From JBEKYH01 sp049511115 (GTDB taxonomy: Bacteria; Planctomycetota; Phycisphaerae; Tepidisphaerales; Tepidisphaeraceae), in NCBI GenBank assembly GCA_049511115.1, contig JBEKYH010000045.1:1-23879 (forward strand): a DNA stretch of 23,879 nucleotides, in the 5' to 3' direction. The notes under the pieces are model-generated. The model searched no databases, was not told the DNA's origin, and saw nothing but the letters and a program-made list of their open reading frames with translations. The position numbers and the translations under genes were made by a program. Below are positions 6,870-14,267 of this stretch, one piece after another. Positions within the stretch are counted from its first letter, which is position 1, and the number at the start of each line of letters is the position of its first letter.

Positions 6870-7250
6870 TTAAGCTCCACTCGCCGGGACCAGCGGGGCC
6901 GCCGGGATCAGCGACGGCATCGCTCCGGCTTTGACGATTCCCAAATCCGTCCCGCCGCGAACGGCGATGCGCCGCTTGACGTTGCTGTCGGTCTTAAACC
7001 GCACGCGCGTTCCCTTTCCGCTGGCCGGGTCCAGGGGAAGGACATTGCTCAGGTGAATCGGGGCGTCCTTCTGGATGCGGCCGCCTTGCGGATACCGCTG
7101 GCTCGGACGCACGTGCTTCCAGACGCGGTTAATCCCTTCGATCACCACGCGATTCTTATCGGGGATCACCCGAAGAACGCGGCCGGTCTTGCCCTTATCA
7201 GCGCCGGCGATCACCATTACCTGGTCGCCGCGTTTTACGTGTCTTGGCAT
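6870..7250 (-). CDS. rplX: 50S ribosomal protein L24
   Basis: Early assembly initiator protein of the large subunit. The start is set at the ATG at 7250, giving MPRHVKRGDQVMVIAGADKG with the KOW motif (residues about 5-32). A longer frame would add seven non-conserved residues. The rest is typical: KTGRVLRVIPDKNRVVIEGI, then APIHLSNVLPLDP. It has 126 residues against ~105, with a hydrophobic Pro/Ala C-terminal tail. It lies between rplN and rplE. Confidence 0.95.
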   Translation of the reverse strand: MPRHVKRGDQVMVIAGADKGKTGRVLRVIPDKNRVVIEGINRVWKHVRPSQRYPQGGRIQKDAPIHLSNVLPLDPASGKGTRVRFKTDSNVKRRIAVRGGTDLGIVKAGAMPSLIPAAPLVPASGA

Positions 7251-7324
7251 ATCGCACCACTCAACAGTCACTTACAAATGTCACTCACAAAAACAGCCCG
7301 TTCAACACTCGCCCGATTAAAGCT

Positions 7325-7711
7325 TCAAACCACCTCGCTGGCCAGCGAGACGATCTTCATGAAATTCTTATCGCGTAACTCGCGCGCCACGGCGCCGAAG
7401 ATGCGCGTGCCGCGCGGGTTGTTTTCCTTGTCGATCACCACGGCCGCATTGCGGTCAAACCGCACGTAGCTGCCGTCTTCGCGCCGGGTCGGGTGCTTGG
7501 TCCGCACAACCACGCAGCGGATGATCTCACCCTGCTTGATCTCGCCGGCCGGCAGGGACTTTTTCACCGCGCAGATGATGACATCGCCCACGTGGGCCAC
7601 CTTGCGCTTGAACTTGCCCTTGCTGCTGCTGCCGCGCAGGACCTTGATGCACATCGCCTGCTTGGCGCCGGTGTTGTCGGCAATGTCAACGTATGTCTGT
7701 TGCTGAATCAT
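7325..7711 (-). CDS. rplN: 50S ribosomal protein L14
   Basis: Large-subunit protein at the subunit interface, forming bridges with 16S rRNA and the binding site of the silencing factor RsfS. It has 128 residues. It begins MIQQQTYVDIADNTGAKQAM and contains KKSLPAGEIKQGEIIRCVVV and FDRNAAVVIDKENNPRGTRI, both family signatures. It ends KNFMKIVSLASEVV. The length is slightly above the common 122. It is 34 bases downstream of rpsQ. Confidence 0.97.
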   Translation of the reverse strand: MIQQQTYVDIADNTGAKQAMCIKVLRGSSSKGKFKRKVAHVGDVIICAVKKSLPAGEIKQGEIIRCVVVRTKHPTRREDGSYVRFDRNAAVVIDKENNPRGTRIFGAVARELRDKNFMKIVSLASEVV

Positions 7712-7745
7712 TTCACACTCTTACGCGAAACTAAATCATCCGCGA

Positions 7746-8081
7746 CTATGCTTTTCCCGTCATCACGTCTTCAGCCGATACCACAACGGCCCGCTCCGGC
7801 GCCCGCTGTACGATCTTGAGAAGGCGATGATGCTTTGTCTTGCTGAGCGGCCGGCACTCGCCGATCTCGACGGTGTCGCCTTCCTTGGCCTCGTTGTTTT
7901 CATCATGAGCGTGCAACACGGTGCGCCGCTTGAGAATCTTTCCGTACTTCTGGTGGCGCGTCTGGTAGTTGACAACCACCTTGATGGTCTTGTGTCCCTT
8001 GTCCGACGCGACCACGCCGCGGATCGTCTTAAGCAGTGGCCGCTTGGCCGGGGTCGAAGATGCGGTTGCCGTCTCGGTCAT
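7746..8081 (-). CDS. rpsQ: 30S ribosomal protein S17
   Basis: 16S rRNA-binding OB-fold protein. The core runs from about residue 17 (LKTIRGVVASDKGHKTIKVV) through HDENNEAKEGDTVEIGECRP and LSKTKHHRLLKIV. It has 111 residues against ~85, with a Thr/Ala-rich N-terminal lead of about 14 residues and a longer C-terminal tail. It starts two bases after the rpmC stop, so translation is likely coupled. Confidence 0.96.
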   Translation of the reverse strand: MTETATASSTPAKRPLLKTIRGVVASDKGHKTIKVVVNYQTRHQKYGKILKRRTVLHAHDENNEAKEGDTVEIGECRPLSKTKHHRLLKIVQRAPERAVVVSAEDVMTGKA

Positions 8082-8083
8082 GG

Positions 8084-8305
8084 TTATGCCTGCGCGGGGG
8101 CCTTGGCCGCCGCCTCCTGAAGTTGCCGCTGCCGCAGGATCGTCTTGAGCCGCGCGATCTCCTTGCGGGTCTTGCCCAGTTGGCTGGGATTTTCCAGTTT
8201 TTCGGTCACGGCCTGCGTGCGCAGGTCAAACAGGTGCTTCTGCTTCTCCGCCAGCTCGTGCGTGAGATGACCCGATTCCATTTCCCGTAATTCCTTGATC
8301 TTCAT
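8084..8305 (-). CDS. rpmC: 50S ribosomal protein L29
   Basis: Small helical protein near the peptide exit tunnel, part of the docking site for trigger factor and SRP together with L23. It has 73 residues. It begins MKIKELREMESGHLTHELAE, and DLRTQAVTEKLENPSQLGKT and RKEIARLKTILRQR follow in standard order. The tail is short and Ala-rich. It lies between rplP and rpsQ. Confidence 0.96.
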   Translation of the reverse strand: MKIKELREMESGHLTHELAEKQKHLFDLRTQAVTEKLENPSQLGKTRKEIARLKTILRQRQLQEAAAKAPAQA

Positions 8306-8351
8306 AGCACTACTCTCTTGCCGGCGTCATTAGAATCCTTCGCAACGCCTA

Positions 8352-8774
8352 TCAGGCCACCGCATGACGCCGCGCCACAAATCGGCAGCGAATCGGCATC
8401 TTGTGAGCCACGCGGGCCAGGGCTCGCTTGGCCGTCGGCTCATCGACGCCGGTAATCTCGAACATCATGGTGCCCGGCTTCACAACCGCCACCCAGAATT
8501 CCGGCTCGCCCTTGCCGTGGCCCATGCGGGTTTCCAGCGGCTTGGCCGACACCGGCTTGTGCGGGAAAATGCGGATGAAAACGCGCCCCTCGCGACGCAG
8601 GAAGTGGCTCACCGCGACGCGGCCGGCCTCGATCTGCCGGGCCGTAATCCACGCCCGATCCATGGCCTGCAAGCCGTAGTCGCCGAACGCCACAGTATTG
8701 CCGCGCGTCGCATTGCCCTTCATCTTGCCGCGCTGGCTCTTGCGGTACAAAACTCGCTTGGGCATCAAAGGCAT
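8352..8774 (-). CDS. rplP: 50S ribosomal protein L16
   Basis: Large-subunit protein at the A-site side of the peptidyl transferase region. It has 140 residues. It begins MPLMPKRVLYRKSQRGKMKG, and has GDYGLQAMDRAWITARQIEA, IFPHKPVSAKPLETRMGHGK and GEPEFWVAVVKPG. All are hallmark L16 segments. MPKRVLY could also be the true start, two codons in, at a second ATG. It is located between rpsC and rpmC. Confidence 0.97.
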   Translation of the reverse strand: MPLMPKRVLYRKSQRGKMKGNATRGNTVAFGDYGLQAMDRAWITARQIEAGRVAVSHFLRREGRVFIRIFPHKPVSAKPLETRMGHGKGEPEFWVAVVKPGTMMFEITGVDEPTAKRALARVAHKMPIRCRFVARRHAVA

Positions 8775-8833
8775 AATTCACCTGTCCCGGCACAATCCAA
8801 ATACAACAAAACCCAAAACCGACCGATCCTCAT

Positions 8834-9535
8834 TTACCTTCGCCCGCGCCGTTGCACGGGACCACCAGGCCGCACATCTGTCTCCAGAACTTCCTCGCCA
8901 TACAAACCGCGATAAATCCAGGTCTTGACGCCAATCGTGCCGTAGGTCGTGAAGGCGATGGCGTATCCGTAGCTGATATCCGCCTGCAATGTCGTGAGCG
9001 GCACCGATCCGGTAACCGCCTTTTCGCTGCGGGCGATTTCCGCGCCACCAAGGCGGCCGGAAACGTTGATGCGAATTCCCTTCGCCCCCGCCTGCATGGT
9101 GGCTTCCATGCGCTGTTTCAATACACGGCGGAAACTGGCTCGCTTTTTCAATTGCTCGGCGATCGCCTCGGCCACCAACTGGGCGTTCAAATCCGGGTTC
9201 TTGATTTCAATGACCTTGATCGGAGCGACGCGGCGCTTGATCCGGTCTTCCAGTTCGCCGCGGAGCTTCTCAACTTCGGCGCCCTTGGGTCCGATGACCA
9301 GTCCCGGGCGGGCCGTCTTGAGGGTGATGGTGACTTCCTCGCGCGTCCGCTCGATGAGAATCTCGCTCACCGCCGCGAATGGCGGGCGGCGGTTGAGCTT
9401 GGTGTCGATCAGGCGGCGGAGCTTTTGATCCTCCACCAGGAAGTCGCCATACGCCGCCTTGGGCGCGTACCAGCGGCTCTTCCAGTCCTCGGTGATTCCC
9501 ACCCTGAACCCAATTGGATTGACCTTCTGACCCAT
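8834..9535 (-). CDS. rpsC: 30S ribosomal protein S3
   Basis: Small-subunit head protein lining the mRNA entry tunnel. It has 233 residues. It begins MGQKVNPIGFRVGITEDWKS; a KH type II domain follows with TARPGLVIGPKGAEVEKLRG (about residues 78-97). The C-terminal domain includes GAKGIRINVSGRLGGAEIAR and the GTIGVKTWIYRGL motif, ending in a short basic tail. Order and length are normal. Confidence 0.97.
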   Translation of the reverse strand: MGQKVNPIGFRVGITEDWKSRWYAPKAAYGDFLVEDQKLRRLIDTKLNRRPPFAAVSEILIERTREEVTITLKTARPGLVIGPKGAEVEKLRGELEDRIKRRVAPIKVIEIKNPDLNAQLVAEAIAEQLKKRASFRRVLKQRMEATMQAGAKGIRINVSGRLGGAEIARSEKAVTGSVPLTTLQADISYGYAIAFTTYGTIGVKTWIYRGLYGEEVLETDVRPGGPVQRRGRR

Positions 9536-9602
9536 GGTTACCCAGTCGTTGGTAAAGTGCGTCTCTTGTTACTCTTCCAATTCGACAATGACTCTAAAAA
9601 AA

Positions 9603-9941
9603 CTACTCGGCCCGCTCGTCCAGCTTCACCACGAGGTGGCTGGTGCGCTTCATGATCGAATAGGCCTTGCCGCGATCCTTGGGCTGAAACCGCTTCATCA
9701 CCGGACCGGGATCAACCCAGCATTCGGCGACATACAGGGCGTTGCGGCTGGTCACTTCCTGCTCGGCGGCGTTGGCGACGGCCGACCGCACCACGCGCTC
9801 GATCATCGGCGCCACGCGCTGCTTGGAAAATCGCAACATGCTGATGGCGTCATCCACGTCGCGTCCGCGGATCATGTCCATCACCAATCGCGCCTTGCGG
9901 GGCGCGATCCGCGCGAATCGATGTTTGGCTAAAAAGGGCAT
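9603..9941 (-). CDS. rplV: 50S ribosomal protein L22
   Basis: Protein lining the nascent-peptide exit tunnel. The ATG at 9941 is chosen, giving MPFLAKHRFARIAPRKARLV; a TTG two codons upstream is a less likely start. The family features are RIAPRKARLVMDMIRGRDV and SAVANAAE near residue 60. The C-terminal loop that enters the tunnel carries GPVMKRFQPKDRGKAYSIMK, followed by RTSHLVVKLDE. It has 112 residues, as expected. Confidence 0.96.
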   Translation of the reverse strand: MPFLAKHRFARIAPRKARLVMDMIRGRDVDDAISMLRFSKQRVAPMIERVVRSAVANAAEQEVTSRNALYVAECWVDPGPVMKRFQPKDRGKAYSIMKRTSHLVVKLDERAE

Positions 9942-10025
9942 AACCAACTCTCTGTCTCAGCCTCGGTCAGGAGAAAAAACTCCTCGAACCGTGAAAAATC
10001 ACCGCCGTTACGTTCGTCCACTCAA

Positions 10026-10319
10026 TTAAGACGGCGCCGGAGCTCCCGGGGCGGCGGCCTTCTTGCCGCTGTGGCCGCGGAAGATTCGCGTCGGCGAAAA
10101 CTCGCCGAGCTTGTGGCCGACCATATCTTCCTGCACGAACACCTTGAGGAACTTGTTGCCGTTGTGGACCTCAAAGGTATGGCCCACGAATTCCGGGATA
10201 ATCGTGCAAGCCCGCGCCCAGGTGCGGAGCGGCTGCTTGGCCCGGTTCTCGTTCAGCTTGGCCACCTTGCGGTAGAGCTTCTCGTTAACAAACGGTCCTT
10301 TTTTTGCGCTGCGGCTCAT
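10026..10319 (-). CDS. rpsS: 30S ribosomal protein S19
   Basis: Small-subunit head protein that forms a complex with S13 and contacts A-site tRNA. It has 97 residues. It begins MSRSAKKGPFVNEKLYRKVA and has TWARACTIIPEFVGHTFEVH and GHKLGEFSPTRIFRGHSGKK, all diagnostic. A TTGAGGAG ribosome-binding site lies just before the ATG. The C-terminus carries a short Ala/Pro tail. It lies between rplB and rplV. Confidence 0.97.
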   Translation of the reverse strand: MSRSAKKGPFVNEKLYRKVAKLNENRAKQPLRTWARACTIIPEFVGHTFEVHNGNKFLKVFVQEDMVGHKLGEFSPTRIFRGHSGKKAAAPGAPAPS

Positions 10320-10426
10320 GGCTCCTCAATCTCAAATCGCGGTTCTCAAATTCACGGTTCCCATCACCGTTCTTTGGCTACAAAACCTGAACTACTTGCG
10401 TTCGCTCACCGTCCTCTTTGCCTTTT

Positions 10427-11296
10427 CTAATTCAAACTCACCGTCTGCGGCCGCTGCTGGTGCGTGCCGAACTTGCGGCGGCGGAGGATGAGTTTCTCGC
10501 TGTTCTTCTTATGGCTGCGGGTGATGCCGCCCTTGGCGGGCACGCCGGTGCGGCTGACGGGATGTCGTCCGCCGTTGCTTCGGCCTTCGCCGCCGCCCAG
10601 GGGATGGTCGATGGGGTTCATCGCCTTGGCCCGGGTGTGCGGCCGCTTCCCCATGTTTCGCATGCGGCCGGCCTTGCCGATGCTGACGTTGATCCAGTCG
10701 AGATTGCCCAACTGGCCGATCGTCGCGCGGCAGGCGCTGCGGACGCGGCGCATTTCGCCGCTGGGCAGGATGATGACCGCCCATTCGCCTTCGCGGGCGC
10801 CCAATCGGCCCACGCCGCCGGCCGTGCGAACCAGCTTGCCGCCCTGGCCGGGGTTCATCTCTATATTGTGTATTTCCAACCCCGTCGGGATGCTGGCCAG
10901 CGGAAGGCAGTTGCCGATTTCCGGCGGAGAATCCGGCCCGCTGATAACCGTCGCGCCGACTTTCAAGCCATTGGGGCCAAGGATATAAGCCTTTACGCCA
11001 TCGGCATATTGGATCAGGGCGAGGTGAACCGATCGGTTGGGATCGTATTCGATGGCGATGACCGTCGCGGGCTGGCCGTCCTTCTGGCGCTTGAAGTCGA
11101 TGGTGCGATACAGCCGCTTGTTCCCGCCGCCGTGATGCTTGGCGGTGATGACGCCGCGATGATTGCGACCACTGGCGCGCCGCTGGCCGTGAACCAGCGC
11201 CTTTTCCGGCTTGAATTTGGTCAAGACGGCTTTGTAGTCGATCACCGAGCCGGCCCGGCGGCCTGGGGATGTCGGATTGTAAAATTTGATCGCCAT
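10427..11296 (-). CDS. rplB: 50S ribosomal protein L2
   Basis: Universal large-subunit protein needed for subunit association and the peptidyl transferase centre. It has 289 residues against ~273. Signatures are SGRNHRGVITAKHHGGGNKR and LYRTIDFKRQKDG in the N-terminal OB part, then GGKLVRTAGGVGRLGAREGE. The C-terminal loop reads AMNPIDHPLGGGEGRSNGGR. In most bacteria that loop has DHPHGGGEG; the first His is kept and the second is Leu here. Order is normal, nine bases after the rplW stop. Confidence 0.97.
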   Translation of the reverse strand: MAIKFYNPTSPGRRAGSVIDYKAVLTKFKPEKALVHGQRRASGRNHRGVITAKHHGGGNKRLYRTIDFKRQKDGQPATVIAIEYDPNRSVHLALIQYADGVKAYILGPNGLKVGATVISGPDSPPEIGNCLPLASIPTGLEIHNIEMNPGQGGKLVRTAGGVGRLGAREGEWAVIILPSGEMRRVRSACRATIGQLGNLDWINVSIGKAGRMRNMGKRPHTRAKAMNPIDHPLGGGEGRSNGGRHPVSRTGVPAKGGITRSHKKNSEKLILRRRKFGTHQQRPQTVSLN

Positions 11297-11305
11297 GTCT
11301 GGTTC

Positions 11306-11584
11306 CTAGAAAAGCTCAATCCTCGCGTCGCCGGCCAACACAACCATGGCTCGCTTCCACTCGCTGGTCTTGGCCATCTTGTAGCGCGAGCGGCGCGGCT
11401 TGCCCTTGCGGTTCATGGTCCGCACATCCGCCACCTGCACGTTGTAAAGCCGCTCGACGGCATTGCGGATTTGCATCTTGTTGGCTTCGCGATGCACCTC
11501 AAAGGCATAGCAATTGCGGGTCGCCTGGAGATGCGTGCTTTTCTCCGTGATCAGCGGGCGGATGATGACGTTAATGTCGTCCAT
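11306..11584 (-). CDS. rplW: 50S ribosomal protein L23
   Basis: Exit-tunnel protein and main docking point for trigger factor and SRP. It has 92 residues. It begins MDDINVIIRPLITEKSTHLQ and contains ANKMQIRNAVERLYNVQVAD and a basic loop, GKPRRSRYKMAKTSEWKRAM. These match the family in order and length. It is 18 bases after the rplD stop. Confidence 0.97.
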   Translation of the reverse strand: MDDINVIIRPLITEKSTHLQATRNCYAFEVHREANKMQIRNAVERLYNVQVADVRTMNRKGKPRRSRYKMAKTSEWKRAMVVLAGDARIELF

Positions 11585-11602
11585 GGCGTTTTTGCTTCTC
11601 GA

Positions 11603-12244
11603 TTACGCGGTCTTATTTTCTTTGGGCAAAGTTCCCAGGAGCTGTTCAAAACCGGCCTTGGTCATCAGCAGCGTTCGCGTCCGCATGATGTCCCAGGCGT
11701 TTAATTGCGTGACGGTCGTCAACGTCGTCCGCTCCAGGTTCCGCGCCGAGCGGGCCAAAATCGGATCGTTGTCCGTCATGGCAAACAGGCAGCTTCGGTC
11801 GATTCCGAGGGCCTTGTACACCTGGGCCATCAGCTTGGTCTTTGGCTCGGCCAGTTTGATTTCCGTGACCACGCGGATGTCGTTGCTCTGGATTTTGCTG
11901 AGTATCGCGCTATTGCGAGCCAGACGCCGGGCCTTTTTGGGAAGGGCCTGACGCCAATCCTTGGGGCGCTTTTGCTTGGCATGGCCGCCGCCTTTGCGGA
12001 CGGGCTGGCGGATAGTTCCCATGCGGGCGTTGCCGGTGCCTTTTTGACGGAAGATTTTGCGGGTGGAACCAGCCACTTCGCCGCGGGCCAGCGTGCGAAC
12101 GCTGCCCTGCCGCTTGTTGGCATGGTACATAACCAGCGCCTGCTTCAGGAGTTCGGGCCGCACCTCGGTGCCGAGGCGAGCCTCATCCACTTGAAGGGTT
12201 TCCACCTTCGCGCCGGTCTGATCGAATACGGGGACTTCCAGCAT
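11603..12244 (-). CDS. rplD: 50S ribosomal protein L4
   Basis: Exit-tunnel protein and, in E. coli, the autogenous regulator of the S10 operon. The start is set at the ATG at 12244 (MLEVPVFDQTG), one base after the rplC stop, giving 213 residues. A longer in-frame reading into rplC has no support. The tunnel loop is visible (GSTRKIFRQKGTGNARMGTI, then RQPVRKGGGHAKQKRPKDWR). The C-terminal half has the usual alpha/beta fold with AWDIMRTRTLLMTKAG near the end. Coupling to rplC is likely. Confidence 0.96.
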   Translation of the reverse strand: MLEVPVFDQTGAKVETLQVDEARLGTEVRPELLKQALVMYHANKRQGSVRTLARGEVAGSTRKIFRQKGTGNARMGTIRQPVRKGGGHAKQKRPKDWRQALPKKARRLARNSAILSKIQSNDIRVVTEIKLAEPKTKLMAQVYKALGIDRSCLFAMTDNDPILARSARNLERTTLTTVTQLNAWDIMRTRTLLMTKAGFEQLLGTLPKENKTA

Positions 12245-12245
12245 T

Positions 12246-12911
12246 CTATTCTTCCTGTTTTCTGATCCTGGCAGTGATCGACTTGCGGACAAAAAGAAGC
12301 CCTCCATTTGGACCAGGGAGGGCGCCTTTAATCAGGAGTAAGTTTTTAGCCGCGTCGATGGAGACCAAGGGGTGATTCCGCGTGGTGACGCGATCCATGC
12401 CCATGTGGCCGCCCATGCGCATGCCCTTTTTGGGCTTGCCGCACTGGCCGCGCCAGGTGGCGCGCGAGGCGATCGACCCGGGGCTGCGGTGCTTGCGTTC
12501 GGTGCCGTGCGAGGCGCACTGGCCGCCGAAGTGATAGCGCTTCATGACGCCGGCAAATCCCTTGCCCTTGGAGACGCCGATCACATCGACATATTGAACG
12601 CCGTCGAAAATCGCCGCCGTCACCGTCGCCCCGGCGGTCAGTTCCGTCGGCTGCTTGAGGCGGACTTCATGAAAGTGCCGCAGGGCGGAAAGCCCCGACT
12701 TGGCACAGTGCCCGATGAGCGGCTGCGTCGTCAGCTTGGCTTTCACGTCGACAAACCCAAGCTGCACCGCCGTATACCCGTCGGACTCGATGGTCTTGAC
12801 CTGCGTGACCGAACACGGGCCGGCTTCAACGACGGTCACGGGAACAACTTTTCCCTTTTCGTCGTAGATGCGTGTCATACCGATTTTTTTGCCGAGCAGC
12901 GCGGGAGTCAT
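12246..12911 (-). CDS. rplC: 50S ribosomal protein L3
   Basis: Early assembly protein near the peptidyl transferase centre. It has 221 residues. It begins MTPALLGKKIGMTRIYDEKG. DVIGVSKGKGFAGVMKRYHF and ASHGTERKHRSPGSIASRAT form the conserved central loop, followed by KPKKGMRMGGHMGMDRVT. The upstream gap to rpsJ is about 200 bases and contains an intrinsic terminator, so this gene may be expressed by read-through or from an unseen promoter in the gap. Confidence 0.97.
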   Translation of the reverse strand: MTPALLGKKIGMTRIYDEKGKVVPVTVVEAGPCSVTQVKTIESDGYTAVQLGFVDVKAKLTTQPLIGHCAKSGLSALRHFHEVRLKQPTELTAGATVTAAIFDGVQYVDVIGVSKGKGFAGVMKRYHFGGQCASHGTERKHRSPGSIASRATWRGQCGKPKKGMRMGGHMGMDRVTTRNHPLVSIDAAKNLLLIKGALPGPNGGLLFVRKSITARIRKQEE

Positions 12912-12998
12912 AACTTACTCACCAGTTCGAGGGCGGCGACATTTCGCCCAAACCGCTTCTAAACCAAACGGCACAATCATCCTGTGACACGCGGCTCG

Positions 12999-13013
12999 AA
13001 GGCTTACAGCCTT
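12999..13013. promoter_or_regulatory. short hairpin in the rplC leader
   Basis: AAGGCT-TAC-AGCCTT is a perfect 6-bp inverted repeat with a 3-base loop. It lies about 90 bases before the rplC start, in the spacer downstream of the rpsJ terminator. It has no T-tract. It may be part of the rplC leader RNA structure. Confidence 0.35.
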
Positions 13014-13066
13014 AAGAGCAATCGGGTTCTTGGATGAACCCCACGGTCAGCCGATTTTGGACAATT

Positions 13067-13092
13067 AAAAACGCCCCGATCACTTGGGGCGT
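13067..13092 (-). terminator. intrinsic terminator or attenuator between rpsJ and rplC
   Basis: On the minus strand ACGCCCC, loop AAGTGATC, then GGGGCGT make a perfect GC-rich 7-bp stem. It is followed immediately by TTTTAATTG, so the run of T including the last stem base is five. It starts 18 bases after the rpsJ stop. There is no T-run on the plus-strand side, so its direction is that of the ribosomal cluster. Placement inside the S10 operon, after its first gene, is unusual. Confidence 0.8.
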
Positions 13093-13109
13093 CTGGAAAT
13101 TGCAATATT

Positions 13110-13418
13110 TTAGGCCTTGATCTTAACGAAAACGCCCGCCGGGACTACCAGCCGATTAAGCGTCTCCACTGTGCGGCCGGACCATTCGAAGATGTCAATC
13201 ACGCGCTTGTGCGTGCGCATCTCGAATTGCTCGCGGCTCTTCTTGTCAATATGCGGACTGCGAAGAACCGTATACCGCTCGATGCGCGTAGGCATGGGGA
13301 TCGGGCCGCAGACCCGGGCATTGGTCCGCTTGGCATGGTCGACGATTTCCTTCGCCGACGCATCCAGCGCCCGGTGGTCGTAAGCTTCCAATCGAATGCG
13401 AATGCGTTCGCCGGTCAT
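13110..13418 (-). CDS. rpsJ: 30S ribosomal protein S10 (NusE)
   Basis: Small-subunit head protein that also acts as NusE in transcription antitermination with NusB and NusG. It has 102 residues. It starts MTGERIRIRLEAYDHRALDA. ARVCGPIPMPTRIERYTVLR and SPHIDKKSREQFEMRTHKR are diagnostic, and it ends RLVVPAGVFVKIKA. AAAGGA lies six bases before the ATG. It is the first gene of the cluster, with a strong promoter about 90 bases upstream and a terminator right after it. Confidence 0.97.
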   Translation of the reverse strand: MTGERIRIRLEAYDHRALDASAKEIVDHAKRTNARVCGPIPMPTRIERYTVLRSPHIDKKSREQFEMRTHKRVIDIFEWSGRTVETLNRLVVPAGVFVKIKA

Positions 13419-13513
13419 TTTGGTCCTTTACCGCGATTTCTCAAAACCACTTTTCACAAACCAGATTTCCACCAGGCGGCCGTAACTTCCGACCGACTGG
13501 GGAAAGGGGGTGG

Positions 13514-13541
13514 ATTTTACTGAACCTTTATCGAGTGTCAA
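13514..13541 (-). promoter_or_regulatory. sigma70-type promoter of the ribosomal protein cluster
   Basis: On the minus strand a perfect TTGACA (13536-13541), a 16-base spacer and TAAAAT (13514-13519) lie upstream of rpsJ. The expected start near 13507 would give a leader of about 88 bases ending in AAAGGA and the rpsJ ATG. No other promoter of this quality is seen before rpsJ. tuf and fusA, frequent upstream neighbours, are absent. Confidence 0.75.
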
Positions 13542-13670
13542 GCTTGCGCTTGTGAAGTTTATTGTCTGGCCATCCTCTTTTGGCAATAAAGGGCTTGCCG
13601 GTGCGCGCAATGAGGAATAAACGCAACTGCGTCGAAGCCGCTCGAGGGCGCCGATCAAATACGCCCACGC

Positions 13671-13700
13671 TTGTCCCACCCGCGCATTCCGCGATAAGAT
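13671..13700 (+). promoter_or_regulatory. weak candidate promoter for def-fmt-rsmB
   Basis: TTGTCC (13671-13676), an 18-base spacer and TAAGAT (13695-13700) lie just before the preferred def start. Transcription would begin only a few bases ahead of the GTG, nearly leaderless. The match is partial, and the true promoter may lie elsewhere in the divergent spacer. Confidence 0.25.
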
Positions 13701-13711
13701 CGGGTTACGAC

Positions 13712-14257
13712 GTGCCCGAAGAACTCAAAATCATCCTCTACCCCGATCCGCGGCTGCGCAAGATGAGCAAGCCGGTGAAGGAGTTCAATTCCGAACTGGC
13801 GCTCCTCGCGGCCAGGATGCTTGAACTCATGCGCGAGGCCAAGGGCGTCGGGCTGGCTGCGCCGCAGGTGGGCAAGAATATCCGACTCTTTGTCATGAAC
13901 GCGACGGGTAAGCCGGAAGATGATCGGGTCATTGTCAATCCAGCCCTTTCCGAGGCCGAGGGAGAAGAGACGGCCGAAGAGGGCTGTCTGAGCATTCCCG
14001 ATGTGAAAATCGACGTGCTCCGCGCCAAAACCTTGAAATTGGAAGCCCATGACCTCAGCGGTAAGCCCATCGAGGAGACGCAGAGCGGCTATGTCGCGCG
14101 CATCTGGCAGCACGAGTTTGACCACCTTAACGGCACGCTTTTGACTGACCGCATGGGTCCGCTGGCCAAGATCACCCATCGCCGCAAGTTGAAGGAGCTG
14201 GAAGATCAGTGGGCGTCAGATCACCCCGACGAAAAAGAAAAGAAGACACGCAAGTGA
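13712..14257 (+). CDS. def: peptide deformylase
   Basis: Metalloenzyme that removes the N-formyl group from nascent proteins at the ribosome. From the GTG at 13712 the protein has 181 residues, the usual length. All three motifs are present: GVGLAAPQ (45-52), EGCLS (90-94, Cys metal ligand) and HEFDH (134-138, two His ligands and the catalytic Glu). The C-terminus is a charged helix. The frame is open further upstream (an ATG at 13610 would add 34 residues), but that stretch looks unlike the family. No clear ribosome-binding site precedes the GTG, so the start is uncertain. It is followed after ten bases by fmt. Confidence 0.95.
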   Translation: MPEELKIILYPDPRLRKMSKPVKEFNSELALLAARMLELMREAKGVGLAAPQVGKNIRLFVMNATGKPEDDRVIVNPALSEAEGEETAEEGCLSIPDVKIDVLRAKTLKLEAHDLSGKPIEETQSGYVARIWQHEFDHLNGTLLTDRMGPLAKITHRRKLKELEDQWASDHPDEKEKKTRK

Positions 14258-14267
14258 TGCACCATCG

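Noticed and set aside
10418..11704. 428-residue plus-strand open frame
   Set aside because: It lies antisense to rplB and rplW, whose products are unmistakable. The frame is open only because of high GC content.
13428..13679. Possible small gene upstream of rpsJ on the minus strand
   Set aside because: It spans the rpsJ promoter and leader, has no motif and no convincing start.
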